From Halobacteriovorax sp. GB3 (GTDB taxonomy: Bacteria > Bdellovibrionota > Bacteriovoracia > Bacteriovoracales > Bacteriovoracaceae): DNA of 64,000 bases. Below the pieces are notes generated by a model. That model made no database searches. It worked only from the letters and a program-made list of their open reading frames with translations, and had not been told where the DNA came from. Position numbers and translations under genes: made by a program. Of the stretch, positions 34,249-43,043 are shown in pieces (the first letter of the stretch is position 1; each line of letters begins with the position of its first letter). The stretch is from positions 63,409-127,408 of the forward strand of contig NZ_JAQSLN010000005.1 of the NCBI RefSeq assembly GCF_028649655.1, written 5' to 3'.

Positions 34249-35037
34249 TTAGACGCCTAAATGAAATAAACTTTCCATTATTCTCGAAAAATCTTCTTTA
34301 AAAAAGATTTGAAAGAAAGCAACAACCAAAATAAAAGGACCAAACGGTATCTGAGTCTTTCGGTTTGTTATTTTTAAAGCAATAAGAGCAATCCCAACAA
34401 CAGAGCCTAACATACAGCTCAAAAAGATATTATGAATAATGCCGACAACACCAAAGTGAATCCCTAAGACACCCCATAATTTAACATCCCCCATACCAAG
34501 ACCTTCTTCACCCCGGAGAGCTTTAAAACCTCTACTCACAAGAAAAGGTCCACCAAAACCTGCAAGTAATCCGGCTCCCCAAAATAATGGAGATGAAAAA
34601 AGAATTGCATACACTAAGAATGTTGCAAGGAGATATAAATTAATAACATTTGGAAGAATCTTAAATTCTAAATCAACGATAAAGTGAACGAGAAAACAAC
34701 TGAAGATTGAAAAATAGAAAGCATAAAAGGCCAAGCTTTCTGAACTCAGTGATGATGGCATTAAAAGAAGAGAAGCAACCCCTGTGACAACTTCAACAAA
34801 GGGATATCTAAGTGGTATCTTCCAATGACATTTACTACATTTACCTCTCAAAAATAAGTATCCTAAAATAGGAACATTTTCATACCAATAGATTAGTTTC
34901 CCACAACCTGGGCAAGCAGAACGAGGCCTCACAAAGTCGAGCTCTCTTGGAATTCTGTAGATAAGTACATTGAGAAAACTTCCAATCATTGCACCAAACA
35001 CAAAGAAGAAAGCTTTAATTAAAAAAAAGTCGGTCAT
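34249..35037 (-). CDS. pilD: Prepilin peptidase / N-methyltransferase PilD
   Basis: PilD cleaves the prepilin leader and N-methylates the new N-terminal Phe. The 262-residue polytopic protein has the cytoplasmic zinc module (CPGC ... CSKC) between the first two membrane segments. Both catalytic aspartates are present (IVDLEFKILP and the GMGD motif in LGMGDVKLWG). It overlaps the ABC permease gene by four bases and lies upstream of none of the pil genes directly, since pilM has its own promoter. Confidence 0.96.
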   Translation of the reverse strand: MTDFFLIKAFFFVFGAMIGSFLNVLIYRIPRELDFVRPRSACPGCGKLIYWYENVPILGYLFLRGKCSKCHWKIPLRYPFVEVVTGVASLLLMPSSLSSESLAFYAFYFSIFSCFLVHFIVDLEFKILPNVINLYLLATFLVYAILFSSPLFWGAGLLAGFGGPFLVSRGFKALRGEEGLGMGDVKLWGVLGIHFGVVGIIHNIFLSCMLGSVVGIALIALKITNRKTQIPFGPFILVVAFFQIFFKEDFSRIMESLFHLGV

Positions 35038-35801
35038 GTTAAATCTTTTTTGTTAAGAATGAAAACAGAAAGCAACATAATAGCAGCAATATAGATTATT
35101 CCATAAGAAAAACTTCCTACGAGATAACTCGTAGATAAATGATTCTCGAAAAGGACAAAGTTTTTAATATTAAGCTTACTAAAATTAGGAAAAAATGTTC
35201 CATAAAATTTTAGAAGATAGAGAAATACAGGATTATTTTTTGCAAAGTTTAACGCCGTTGTATTCGTAAGACTATGTCCCAGAATATAGATTAATATAGT
35301 ATAGACCGTGCTCATCGTAACATTTGTTAACATAGAAAAAAGAACACTAATACATAGAATAATTACCGATTCAACGACAGCAAATAGAATCGCCCAGTAA
35401 ATAAGTGAATCAAAGAAATTCCCAGAACTCATCCAAAAAACAAAGAGACTCATCAAGCTTAGAATTAAAATATTCACAATTAGCATTGTGATCATCCCTA
35501 GGACTCTACCAATGAGATATTCCCATCTTTTAACTGGACGAGATAAAATCATATAGATTGTTCTTCCCTCAATCTCTTTTGAAATAAGCGTGGAGCCAAA
35601 GAAAATTCCCATACCAACACTTGATAATGTCAAAAGGCCAAGACCAAAGTCTAGAGCGACTCTCTCCGGAACACCATAGGTAAATTCTCTCGCAATAAAT
35701 GATGCGATCAGAAGAATCACTCCCAAGAAAAGAGTATTATAGATAATTCGACTTTTAAAAACTTCAATGAATGTATACTTGGCGATACTTATAACTCTCA
35801 T
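35034..35801 (-). CDS. ABC-2 type transporter permease
   Basis: The 255-residue membrane protein has six predicted transmembrane segments. The cytoplasmic loop reads STLISKEIEGRTIYMILSRPVKRWEYLIGR, the hallmark of ABC-2 (NosY-like) permeases. It pairs with the ATPase gene directly upstream (one-base overlap) and is followed by pilD. In Bdellovibrionota and myxobacteria such ABC genes recur in pilus loci. The substrate is unknown. Confidence 0.88.
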   Translation of the reverse strand: MRVISIAKYTFIEVFKSRIIYNTLFLGVILLIASFIAREFTYGVPERVALDFGLGLLTLSSVGMGIFFGSTLISKEIEGRTIYMILSRPVKRWEYLIGRVLGMITMLIVNILILSLMSLFVFWMSSGNFFDSLIYWAILFAVVESVIILCISVLFSMLTNVTMSTVYTILIYILGHSLTNTTALNFAKNNPVFLYLLKFYGTFFPNFSKLNIKNFVLFENHLSTSYLVGSFSYGIIYIAAIMLLSVFILNKKDLT

Positions 35802-36661
35802 TATTTTTTCAACTTATAAACAACTTCTTCTAGAGTTGGTACGATTGCCTCGACTCTTTCGATGGCCTTATTGTTTTTAATAGCTTCTTTCAAAAAGATA
35901 TTCTTATCTTCTTCATTAAATACTTTTTCAATCAGCTTATCTTTTTCACGAAGAATCACCGAATATTGAAGATCAGTATCCTTCTTTAGTAATTCATCCT
36001 TACTTCCATTAAATAAAACCTTACCTCTTTCTAAGAAAATGACATCGCTACAAACCTCTTCTAAGTCAGAAACAATGTGGCTACTAAAAAAGATAGTCAT
36101 CCCTTTTGCATTTAGCTCCCGTATTGCATCTTTCATAACAGAACGCCCTATTGGATCGACTCCTGATAGTGGCTCATCTAGTACGAGAAATTTTGGTGAA
36201 TGCAAAATGGCGACAACAAAACCTAATCTTTGCAACATCCCTTTTGAATAACTTCTGATTTTCTGATCGAGGGCGTGATCAATAAGCAATTTCTTTGTCC
36301 AACGGATTAACTGATCATTATAGTCACCTATCTTAAGCCCATTTAACTCTAAGAGGTATTTCGCAAACTCTCGCCCCGTTAAATAAGGATAAAAATATGG
36401 GTGTTCTGGTAAATATCCAATATTCTTTTTAATCTCAAGGTCGTTGTTTCCTAGCTCTTTTGAGAAAACCACTGTACCAGATTTAGGTTTAATAAAATCC
36501 ATTAAGATTTTGATAGATGTAGTTTTCCCTGCTCCATTAGCGCCGAGAAAACCAATAACCTTCCCTTGTGGTATTTCAAAAGAGACCTTATCGAGGACGA
36601 CTTTCTCTTTTGACCAAAAATCTGATTTGAATGTTTTTAGAACTTCGTTAAAATGAATCAT
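35801..36661 (-). CDS. ABC transporter ATP-binding protein
   Basis: The 286-residue ATPase carries Walker A GANGAGKTTS (about 39-48), the signature YSKGMLQRLG, Walker B FLVLDEPLSGVDP and the switch His in SSHIVSDLEEV. It belongs to the ABC-2 efflux (CcmA/NatA-like) type and serves the adjacent permease. Its start codon lies inside the beginning of the divergent plus-strand gene at 36653, so its promoter must be within that gene. Confidence 0.92.
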   Translation of the reverse strand: MIHFNEVLKTFKSDFWSKEKVVLDKVSFEIPQGKVIGFLGANGAGKTTSIKILMDFIKPKSGTVVFSKELGNNDLEIKKNIGYLPEHPYFYPYLTGREFAKYLLELNGLKIGDYNDQLIRWTKKLLIDHALDQKIRSYSKGMLQRLGFVVAILHSPKFLVLDEPLSGVDPIGRSVMKDAIRELNAKGMTIFFSSHIVSDLEEVCSDVIFLERGKVLFNGSKDELLKKDTDLQYSVILREKDKLIEKVFNEEDKNIFLKEAIKNNKAIERVEAIVPTLEEVVYKLKK

Positions 36662-37468
36662 ATTATGTATAACTTTAAAAAATATTTTTTATTATTACCT
36701 ATATTCATATTATTCTATTTCGCTTTTGTTTTAAATAGTAGTTTTAAAAAGCCTAAACTTGAAATTACTAAACAAGATAGTGCGCAAAATTTTAATAATG
36801 ACTTTCTAAAGATTTTCTCACTCGGACAAGAGCGCCTCTTATCCAGTATCCTCTGGGTAGAAACAATGATGAACTCAGACATTGATCATTATAAAAGTAA
36901 TGACCTTCTCTCTTGGATGTATCTACGATTTAATACCATTACTGATTTAACACCAAAATTCTATGAACCTTATCTTTATGGTGGGATTTACCTTTCAATC
37001 ATTAAAGATGACGATCTTGGGGCTAAAAAGATTTACGAAAAGGGAATTAATCAATTCCCTAATGATTATTATCTTCTTCTTAACAGCTCATTTCACTATT
37101 ACTACGAATTAGGTGATGTAGATAATGCCATCACGAATTTAACTAAGATTAAAGACCACCCTAGAGCTGCGAGTTATATTCCCTCATTGATCGCGAGATT
37201 AAAATCATCATCAGGAGATCTCGTAGGAGCTTTCACTCTACTTTATGAAACCTTTCGAAATGCACCATCAGAAAGTGCTATCAAAAAGAAACTTGCTAAT
37301 GATCTCTATTCAATTAAAGCAGAGATTGATTTAGACTGCCTTAATTCAGAGTCAAATAAGACTTGCCAGAGACAAGATTTTTTTGGAAACGATTATATAT
37401 ATATGAATGGTCGTTACAGTTCTTCAAAGCCTTTTAAACCTTACAGAAATAAAAAAGGGGCAAACTAA
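36653..37468 (+). CDS. Membrane-anchored TPR-like protein in the pilus region
   Basis: The 271-residue protein has one N-terminal membrane helix (about 11-28) and then a periplasmic helical-repeat domain. This has TPR-like pairs (LYGGIYLSIIKDDDLGAKKIYEKGINQFPNDYYLLL, then YYELGDVDNAITNLTKI) and a C-terminal region with two cysteines (DCLNSESNKTC). Neither the ATG at 36653 nor the in-frame ATG at 36665 has a Shine-Dalgarno sequence. It lies between the ABC genes and pilA and faces pilA across a shared terminator. A role in pilus assembly is plausible but unproven. Confidence 0.75.
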   Translation: MNHIMYNFKKYFLLLPIFILFYFAFVLNSSFKKPKLEITKQDSAQNFNNDFLKIFSLGQERLLSSILWVETMMNSDIDHYKSNDLLSWMYLRFNTITDLTPKFYEPYLYGGIYLSIIKDDDLGAKKIYEKGINQFPNDYYLLLNSSFHYYYELGDVDNAITNLTKIKDHPRAASYIPSLIARLKSSSGDLVGAFTLLYETFRNAPSESAIKKKLANDLYSIKAEIDLDCLNSESNKTCQRQDFFGNDYIYMNGRYSSSKPFKPYRNKKGAN

Positions 37469-37486
37469 GTTGCCCCTTCCTTTTTA
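37451..37486. terminator. Bidirectional terminator between the TPR gene and pilA
   Basis: GGGGCAA (37457-37463) pairs with TTGCCCC (37470-37476) around a six-base loop that includes the plus-strand stop codon. T-rich runs follow on the plus side (TTCCTTTTT), and a six-T run follows on the minus side. Confidence 0.88.
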
Positions 37487-37504
37487 TCAAAGAATAAATT
37501 CTAA

Positions 37505-38083
37505 TTAGAAACCAGCATTGATTTGCATTAGAGTCTTGTTTTCGTTGATTGCCCACTTACTTGCAGAAGTGTTCTTGTTGAAATCGGCATCAATAACACC
37601 AATTGCACCAGCTACGAAATAAGAACCATTTGCATAAACTGCAGGGATATCAAGTGCTGAGTTCCCAGAGTTATTTAAAGTTGTCGTCGCGATGTTCTTA
37701 ATGTCAGCGATAGCCATTTTCGCACCACCAACAGTTTTATTAGCAGGGAATCCATAAGCTCCGGCCACACAAGAACCACCGTTATCTACGATAATTTGGT
37801 TTGCAGCTGTTGCTTCAGCAGAGAATCCAATTGCATAATAATTTCCAATCGGAGCAACATATCCAGCACTTTCAAGACATGATCCAAAGGCATCATAGTC
37901 AGCTTGAAGAGCTGTAAGTGCAGAGTAAATAGCAGAAAGTTGAAGCTTCGCCTCAGACGTCTTTGCTTTTGATTGATAACGCTTAAAGTTTGGAATTGCT
38001 ACAGCTGAAAGAATACCAATAATGGCAACAACAACCATGAGCTCAACCAGGGTAAAACCATGTTCCAGTCTTCTCTTTTTCAT
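37505..38083 (-). CDS. pilA: Type IV major pilin-like prepilin PilA
   Basis: The leader MKKRRLEHG is followed by the processed N-terminus FTLVELMVVVAIIGILSAVAIP, with the invariant Glu at position 5 of the mature chain. The rest (192 aa in all) is a long amphipathic helix and a small Ala/Gly-rich globular domain with two cysteines (about 64 and 102) that could form the C-terminal disulfide. A strong Shine-Dalgarno sequence (AAGGAG) precedes the ATG. It has its own 169-bp upstream region carrying a sigma-28-like promoter, which suggests high, regulated expression. It is probably the major pilin. Confidence 0.95.
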   Translation of the reverse strand: MKKRRLEHGFTLVELMVVVAIIGILSAVAIPNFKRYQSKAKTSEAKLQLSAIYSALTALQADYDAFGSCLESAGYVAPIGNYYAIGFSAEATAANQIIVDNGGSCVAGAYGFPANKTVGGAKMAIADIKNIATTTLNNSGNSALDIPAVYANGSYFVAGAIGVIDADFNKNTSASKWAINENKTLMQINAGF

Positions 38084-38201
38084 AAAAGTTCTCCTTAAAA
38101 AACTAATAATAATAGCTTCCTATCTAACTTAAACACATTGAGAGAGCTTAAGCAGACTAAGAATGTTTATATTTTAACACAATTCAATATTCGTTTATTC
38201 T

Positions 38202-38229
38202 AAATCGGATATTTCAGAGTAAAACTTTA
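38202..38229 (-). promoter_or_regulatory. Sigma-28 (FliA)-type promoter of pilA
   Basis: On the minus strand a perfect TAAAGTTT (38229-38222), a 12-bp spacer and TCCGATTT (38209-38202) resemble TAAAGTTT-N11-GCCGATAA. The -10 keeps CCGAT. The leader to the pilA ATG would be about 110 bases. Confidence 0.55.
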
Positions 38230-38252
38230 GCTAGCACCGAAATATCAAACAC

Positions 38253-39470
38253 TTACGCGCCACCTGCACTCATGAACATCGGTAAGTACATGGCAACGAG
38301 GATACCGGCAATAATCCCACCTAAAACGACAATAATGATTGGCTCAAACATCTTCGTCATTTGCCCAACCAAGTCATTCACTTCATCTTCAAAAACTTGC
38401 GCAACTTTTAAAAGCATTTGGTCAACGGCACCCGTTTGCTCACCTACTTTAATCATCTGAGTTACCATGTCTGGGAAATAGTCTATTTTCATTAAGGGCT
38501 CTGAAAGGGTTTTCCCTTCAACAACCTTCTTTTTAACTTTCTTGAGATCACTTGTGATAACTAAATTATCAATTGTTTCAATACAAATATCTAGTGCATC
38601 AACAAGAGAGACACCAGAAGAGAGCATCGTCGATAATGTTCTAGAAAATGATCCTAGGTTCCCCTTGATAACAATTCCGCCAAAGACGGGCATCTTCATA
38701 GAGATTTTGTCATAGATCAATTTTCCGGAAGGAGTTTTTATATAATTTTTTAAAGCAGCGAAGGCCACGAATGCACCAATGAATGTGAATATGGCATAGT
38801 CCCCTAAAAAATCAGAGGCACCAATAACAAATTTAGTAATTCCAGGAATCTCTTGTCCTGTATCCGTTAGCATACTTGTAAATTGTGGAACAACAAAAAC
38901 AAGCATCGCCCAAATTACACCTGTTCCAACAAGTGAAACAATAACTGGATAAGTCAAAGCTGACTTAATCTGAGCAATGGTCTTTTGCTGCTTCTCCATG
39001 TGCTCAGCTAGTTTATCTAGAATAGAGTCGAGAATACCTCCCGTCTCACCGGCCTTAATAAGACTGCAATATAATTTATCAAAACCTTGCTGCTTTTCGA
39101 GTGCTTCAGAAATCGTCTTACCTTCGCCAACTTCTCTAGCGACTTCTTTAATTGCTCTTTTTAGCGATGGATTCTTCTCCGACTTATAAAGAATTTCAAG
39201 TCCATGAAGAATTGGAACCCCGGCAGAAATCATAATAGAGAGCTGCTTTGTAAAGTTCTTTAACTCAGTCATTCCAAAAGGCTTAGCAAAACCTTTTTCT
39301 TCCATCCACTCACCAATATCAAATTCTAATAACGACGGTGGGGTAATTTTTTTAATCCTGATTCCCTGAGCTCTTAAGATCCTTCTCGCTTCTCTTTCAT
39401 TTTTTGCATCGACCGCCCCCTCTAGGCGCTTGCCATCTTTGCTTAATCCTTCGTAGCGCCAATTAGCCAT
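38253..39470 (-). CDS. pilC: Type IV pilus inner-membrane platform protein PilC
   Basis: The 405-residue protein has two GspF/PilC domains in tandem (each with KQLSIMISAGVPILHGLEIL-like and FSRTLSTMLSSGVSLVDALD-like helices). Three membrane segments end in PIIIVVLGGIIAGILVAMYLPMF. It anchors the PilB/PilT motors to the pilus base. Its start overlaps the pilT stop (TAATG). Confidence 0.97.
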   Translation of the reverse strand: MANWRYEGLSKDGKRLEGAVDAKNEREARRILRAQGIRIKKITPPSLLEFDIGEWMEEKGFAKPFGMTELKNFTKQLSIMISAGVPILHGLEILYKSEKNPSLKRAIKEVAREVGEGKTISEALEKQQGFDKLYCSLIKAGETGGILDSILDKLAEHMEKQQKTIAQIKSALTYPVIVSLVGTGVIWAMLVFVVPQFTSMLTDTGQEIPGITKFVIGASDFLGDYAIFTFIGAFVAFAALKNYIKTPSGKLIYDKISMKMPVFGGIVIKGNLGSFSRTLSTMLSSGVSLVDALDICIETIDNLVITSDLKKVKKKVVEGKTLSEPLMKIDYFPDMVTQMIKVGEQTGAVDQMLLKVAQVFEDEVNDLVGQMTKMFEPIIIVVLGGIIAGILVAMYLPMFMSAGGA

Positions 39471-40597
39471 TACGACCTACCTCTCCCTTTCAATCCTAAT
39501 TGAGAATTAAGTTCTTCAGGGTTAGTCGAATACGTTAGAGCCGCTTCAGCATCAATAAGTCCTCTATCAACAAACTTCTTTAAAGATTGGTTCATTGTTA
39601 CCATTCCCGTTTGATCTTGACCTACTTGCATTTGCGAATAAACTTGGTGAATTTTATCTTCACGAATAAGGTTTCTAATGGCTGGAGTTGGTCGCAAGAT
39701 TTCCTGCGCACAAACACGTCCACCTTCAAAAGACTTTGGAATTAGCTGCTGAGAGACAACCCCTTGTAAAACGAATGATAGTAGTGTTCTAATCTGACCT
39801 TGCTGATCAGAAGGGAAAACGTTGATAATCCTGTTAATTGTCTGAACAGTAGAGTTGGTGTGTAATGTTCCAAACACCAAGTGACCTGTTTCAGCAATTG
39901 TTAGTGCGGCTTCAATTGTTTCTGGATCTCGAAGCTCTCCAACCAGAACGATATCAGGGTCCTGTCTTAGGAGTGACTTAATAGCATTTTTAAACGTAAG
40001 TGAGTCTCTACCAATTTCTCTCTGATTAACGATACAACTTTTATGGTTGTGAACGAATTCAACAGGGTCCTCAAGTGTAATAATATGGCCTGCCTCAACA
40101 CTATTTAATCTATCGATGAGAGCGGCTAGCGTTGTCGACTTACCTGAACCAGTTGGCCCTGTAACAAGAATTAGTCCATTTGAAATGTCTGTCATCTCTA
40201 GAAGAACATTAGGTAAGTTCAGTTGTTTAAAGTCTGGAATGATACTTGGAATTAGACGAAATACAGCGGCAACACCACCTTTAGAATAAAAAATATTTGC
40301 CCTAAAACGAGCAAGACCCTTAATTCCAAATGAGAAGTCTAATTCTAAGTTTTTCTCAAAGTCATTTTTCTGCTCATCAGTTAATATCTGATAAACAAGT
40401 CTTTTAGAATCTTGTGCACTAAGAGGTGGGATTTTAACTCTTACAATTTCCCCATTTACTCTAAGACCTGGGGATGTTCCTACTGTTAAGTGAAGATCGG
40501 AACCACCACTTTCAACCATTAATTTAAATAGCTGCTGAACCTTTAACGTATCATTTGTCGTATCATATTTGGTTCTAGTAATTGTATTATCAGACAT
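39470..40597 (-). CDS. pilT: Type IV pilus retraction ATPase PilT
   Basis: PilT is the hexameric motor that depolymerises pili for twitching. The 375-residue chain has Walker A GPTGSGKSTT (about 140-149), an Asp box TLEDPVEFVH, Walker B LVGELRDPETIEAALTIAETGH and a His box FGTLHTNS. The PilT-specific C-terminal region includes a variant of the AIRNLIRE motif (PAIRNLIREDK). It lies between pilB and pilC, so extension and retraction motors are co-expressed. Confidence 0.97.
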   Translation of the reverse strand: MSDNTITRTKYDTTNDTLKVQQLFKLMVESGGSDLHLTVGTSPGLRVNGEIVRVKIPPLSAQDSKRLVYQILTDEQKNDFEKNLELDFSFGIKGLARFRANIFYSKGGVAAVFRLIPSIIPDFKQLNLPNVLLEMTDISNGLILVTGPTGSGKSTTLAALIDRLNSVEAGHIITLEDPVEFVHNHKSCIVNQREIGRDSLTFKNAIKSLLRQDPDIVLVGELRDPETIEAALTIAETGHLVFGTLHTNSTVQTINRIINVFPSDQQGQIRTLLSFVLQGVVSQQLIPKSFEGGRVCAQEILRPTPAIRNLIREDKIHQVYSQMQVGQDQTGMVTMNQSLKKFVDRGLIDAEAALTYSTNPEELNSQLGLKGRGRS

Positions 40598-40608
40598 ATT
40601 ATTCCCTC

Positions 40609-42285
40609 TTAAAATTTATCTGCACTTGAATTTGTTAATGCTTCACTTAACGTTGTATCACCCATCGCCACTTTGGTTAGGGCCGACATTCTCAATGTTT
40701 TCATACCGTCTTTGATTGCTTGTTTTTTTAGATCATCTGCTGAAGCATTTTTAAGAATTAGTTCTTTTACTCCAGGAGTCAGGGCCATGACTTCGTAAAT
40801 TGCGACTCGGCCCTTATAGCCAGAGTTTCCGCAAATTTCACAGCCTTTGCCTTTATAAACTTTCATATTAGGAGCGCTTGAAGGGGCGACACCACAACTT
40901 ATGATTTCTTCAACAGTGACATCCTTATCTTCCACTTTGCAATTGCTACAAATTCTTCGACAAAGCCTTTGAGCAACAACAACATTTAAAGAACCAACGA
41001 CAAGGAAAGGTTCAATTCCCATATTTAGAAGTCTTGTAACAGTTGAAGGGGCATCGTTTGTATGGAGTGTTGAAAGGACAAGGTGACCGGTAAGGGCTGC
41101 TTCAACGGCAGTTTCACCAACTTCTAAATCTCGGATCTCCCCAACCATGATAATATCAGGGTCTTGTCTTAGAAAGGCCTTCAAAGCTATTGAAAAGTCC
41201 AGACCAATTTCTTTTTTAACGTTAACTTGATTGATCCCCTCTAAGTTAAATTCAACAGGGTCTTCAGCAGTTGAGATATTTGTGTCAGATTTATTAAGAT
41301 CTGAAAGTGCAGAGTAAAGTGTCGTTGTCTTTCCTGAACCTGTTGGCCCTGTTACAAGACACATTCCATATGGTTGATAAATCCCTTCTCTAAAGACTTC
41401 TAATTGCTTTGGTTCAAAGCCAAGCTTTGTCATATCGAGTTGGAGATTTGATTGATCGAGAAGTCGAAGAACGACCTTCTCTCCAAAGAGTGTTGGTAAC
41501 GAGGAAACCCTGTAATCGATTGGCCTTCCTCCAACAGAGAGTTTAATCCTTCCATCTTGAGGCTTTCTTCTCTCAGAGATATCTAACTGGGCCATAATTT
41601 TTAGACGAGAAATAATTGGAAGCATCAATGCTCGAGGCGGCTTAATTACTTCAACGAGGGTTCCATCTATTCTAAAACGAACTCTAAAGTTATGCTCATA
41701 TGGTTCAATATGAATATCAGATGCTTTTCTTATAAATGCATCAGCAAGAATCCTATTCACGTAACGAATAACATCATCACCGATATCTTCTTCTTTTACC
41801 TCAACTTGATCATCAGCATTATTGGCCTTTACTTCACGCACCGTCTCTAATAATTCATCAACAGTTTCAGTAACACGGTCAAATATTTTCGCCCATGCTG
41901 AAATATTTGTAAGAATGAATTCGACATTATATTGAAATAAAGTAACAAGATCGGATCTCTTTTCAAGAATTGAAGGATCAAAGATTGCGACAGTAACAGA
42001 CTTTGAGGACTTTTGAATTGGAAGAGCTCTATACTTAACGATATCAGCTTTCTTAATAAGCTTTAGATACTTGTCTTGTACCTTTGCCTTTGAGAGGTCG
42101 ATAAATGTTAATCCATATTTTTCAGAAAGCTGTTTGGCAAATTTAACATCATCAAAGAAATCGAACTTCATTAAATCAAATTCAGAAATTTTGTTCTCTT
42201 CCTTATTCAACATTAAAGGGCGTAAGTCCTTTAAAGGAACCATACCGGTTTTACCAATAACGTCAGCGAACTCTTTTCTAAACAT
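40609..42285 (-). CDS. pilB: Type IV pilus extension ATPase PilB
   Basis: PilB powers pilus assembly. The 558-residue chain has the N-terminal GspE-N domain (LSEKYGLTFIDLSKAKV). Walker A GPTGSGKTTT, Walker B MVGEIRDLEVGETAVEAALTGH and a His box LSTLHTND follow. A zinc tetracysteine module (CRRICSNC ... CEICG) is present. The gene begins directly behind a leader that can fold over its Shine-Dalgarno sequence. It is first in pilB-pilT-pilC. Confidence 0.97.
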   Translation of the reverse strand: MFRKEFADVIGKTGMVPLKDLRPLMLNKEENKISEFDLMKFDFFDDVKFAKQLSEKYGLTFIDLSKAKVQDKYLKLIKKADIVKYRALPIQKSSKSVTVAIFDPSILEKRSDLVTLFQYNVEFILTNISAWAKIFDRVTETVDELLETVREVKANNADDQVEVKEEDIGDDVIRYVNRILADAFIRKASDIHIEPYEHNFRVRFRIDGTLVEVIKPPRALMLPIISRLKIMAQLDISERRKPQDGRIKLSVGGRPIDYRVSSLPTLFGEKVVLRLLDQSNLQLDMTKLGFEPKQLEVFREGIYQPYGMCLVTGPTGSGKTTTLYSALSDLNKSDTNISTAEDPVEFNLEGINQVNVKKEIGLDFSIALKAFLRQDPDIIMVGEIRDLEVGETAVEAALTGHLVLSTLHTNDAPSTVTRLLNMGIEPFLVVGSLNVVVAQRLCRRICSNCKVEDKDVTVEEIISCGVAPSSAPNMKVYKGKGCEICGNSGYKGRVAIYEVMALTPGVKELILKNASADDLKKQAIKDGMKTLRMSALTKVAMGDTTLSEALTNSSADKF

Positions 42286-42343
42286 TAAGTACCTTCTTAA
42301 ATCAATTCGTTAGTACTTATTCTAACGGATTTTTGGGTACTTA
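42286..42343 (-). promoter_or_regulatory. pilB leader with nested hairpins masking the ribosome binding site
   Basis: On the minus strand TAAGTACC (42343-42336) is perfectly complementary to GGTACTTA (42293-42286), which contains the end of the AGAAGG Shine-Dalgarno sequence and abuts the ATG. Between them GTTAG/CTAAC forms an inner hairpin. Its loop carries another TAAGTA, which could compete for the same partner. The layout allows switching between an open and a closed start site. Confidence 0.5.
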
Positions 42344-42368
42344 TTTAGGTAGGCAAAGTCGTCAAATC

Positions 42369-43043
42369 TTATTCGATTGACCAAATTTCTAAAGCAAATT
42401 TAGCTTGTAGCTTGAGCATCTCAAGACCATCAATATAATTGGATACTTGAGTAAGATGATCGTGTTCTTCAAAATTGTAGTTTAGGTCAAAGAAAGTGAC
42501 TTCTTTAGAGATCTTTCCATTGAAAATAAATGATCGTGAACATGTATTTACAACTAATGTTTGTTTGCTTAACTGCGATAGATCCAATTTTTCTAGGCAG
42601 TCTCCATTTTTTCTTGAGAACTGCTCAAAAGGTATGGCCAACTTATTAAGTAAACAAATTAGTACATGGGCCATGGACCCATCTCCTAAAATATAAACAT
42701 TCCTCATCTTACTAAACTGATTTTGAATGATGTAATTCAGAGCTAAGTAATCAGTATTAAAACCAAAAAATTGATTTCCATCTTTTTTGATACAGTTAAT
42801 AGCATTTAATCTTTGAGTTTCTTCATCCATGACTACTTCATCGAGAAAAAACTTCTTATATGGAGCTGTTATACTAAGCCCCTCATTAACAGAGAATAAT
42901 TCTTGTAAACTTGGAACAATGGCTTCATCACTGATGTCGACGAGTTCATAGTCGATATTTCGACCTAAAAGACTTTCATACATCTCTTGAGACTTTGAAT
43001 GAGAGATATTTTTACCAAGAAGTGCTAGCTTTGTTTTAGGCAT
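42369..43043 (-). CDS. aroE: Shikimate dehydrogenase-like protein (AroE family), short form
   Basis: AroE reduces 3-dehydroshikimate with NADPH. From the ATG at 43043 the chain is 224 residues. It has LLGKNISHSKSQEMYESLL (substrate-binding Ser pair), LSITAPYKK (catalytic Lys) and GFNTDYLA (catalytic Asp). The nucleotide-binding turn reads VYILGDGSMAHVL. It is clearly shorter than usual (about 270), with a reduced NADP domain and no clear NRT motif, so the cofactor site may be altered. It overlaps the end of ribF by eight bases; the longer reading would lie deep within ribF. Confidence 0.82.
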   Translation of the reverse strand: MPKTKLALLGKNISHSKSQEMYESLLGRNIDYELVDISDEAIVPSLQELFSVNEGLSITAPYKKFFLDEVVMDEETQRLNAINCIKKDGNQFFGFNTDYLALNYIIQNQFSKMRNVYILGDGSMAHVLICLLNKLAIPFEQFSRKNGDCLEKLDLSQLSKQTLVVNTCSRSFIFNGKISKEVTFFDLNYNFEEHDHLTQVSNYIDGLEMLKLQAKFALEIWSIE

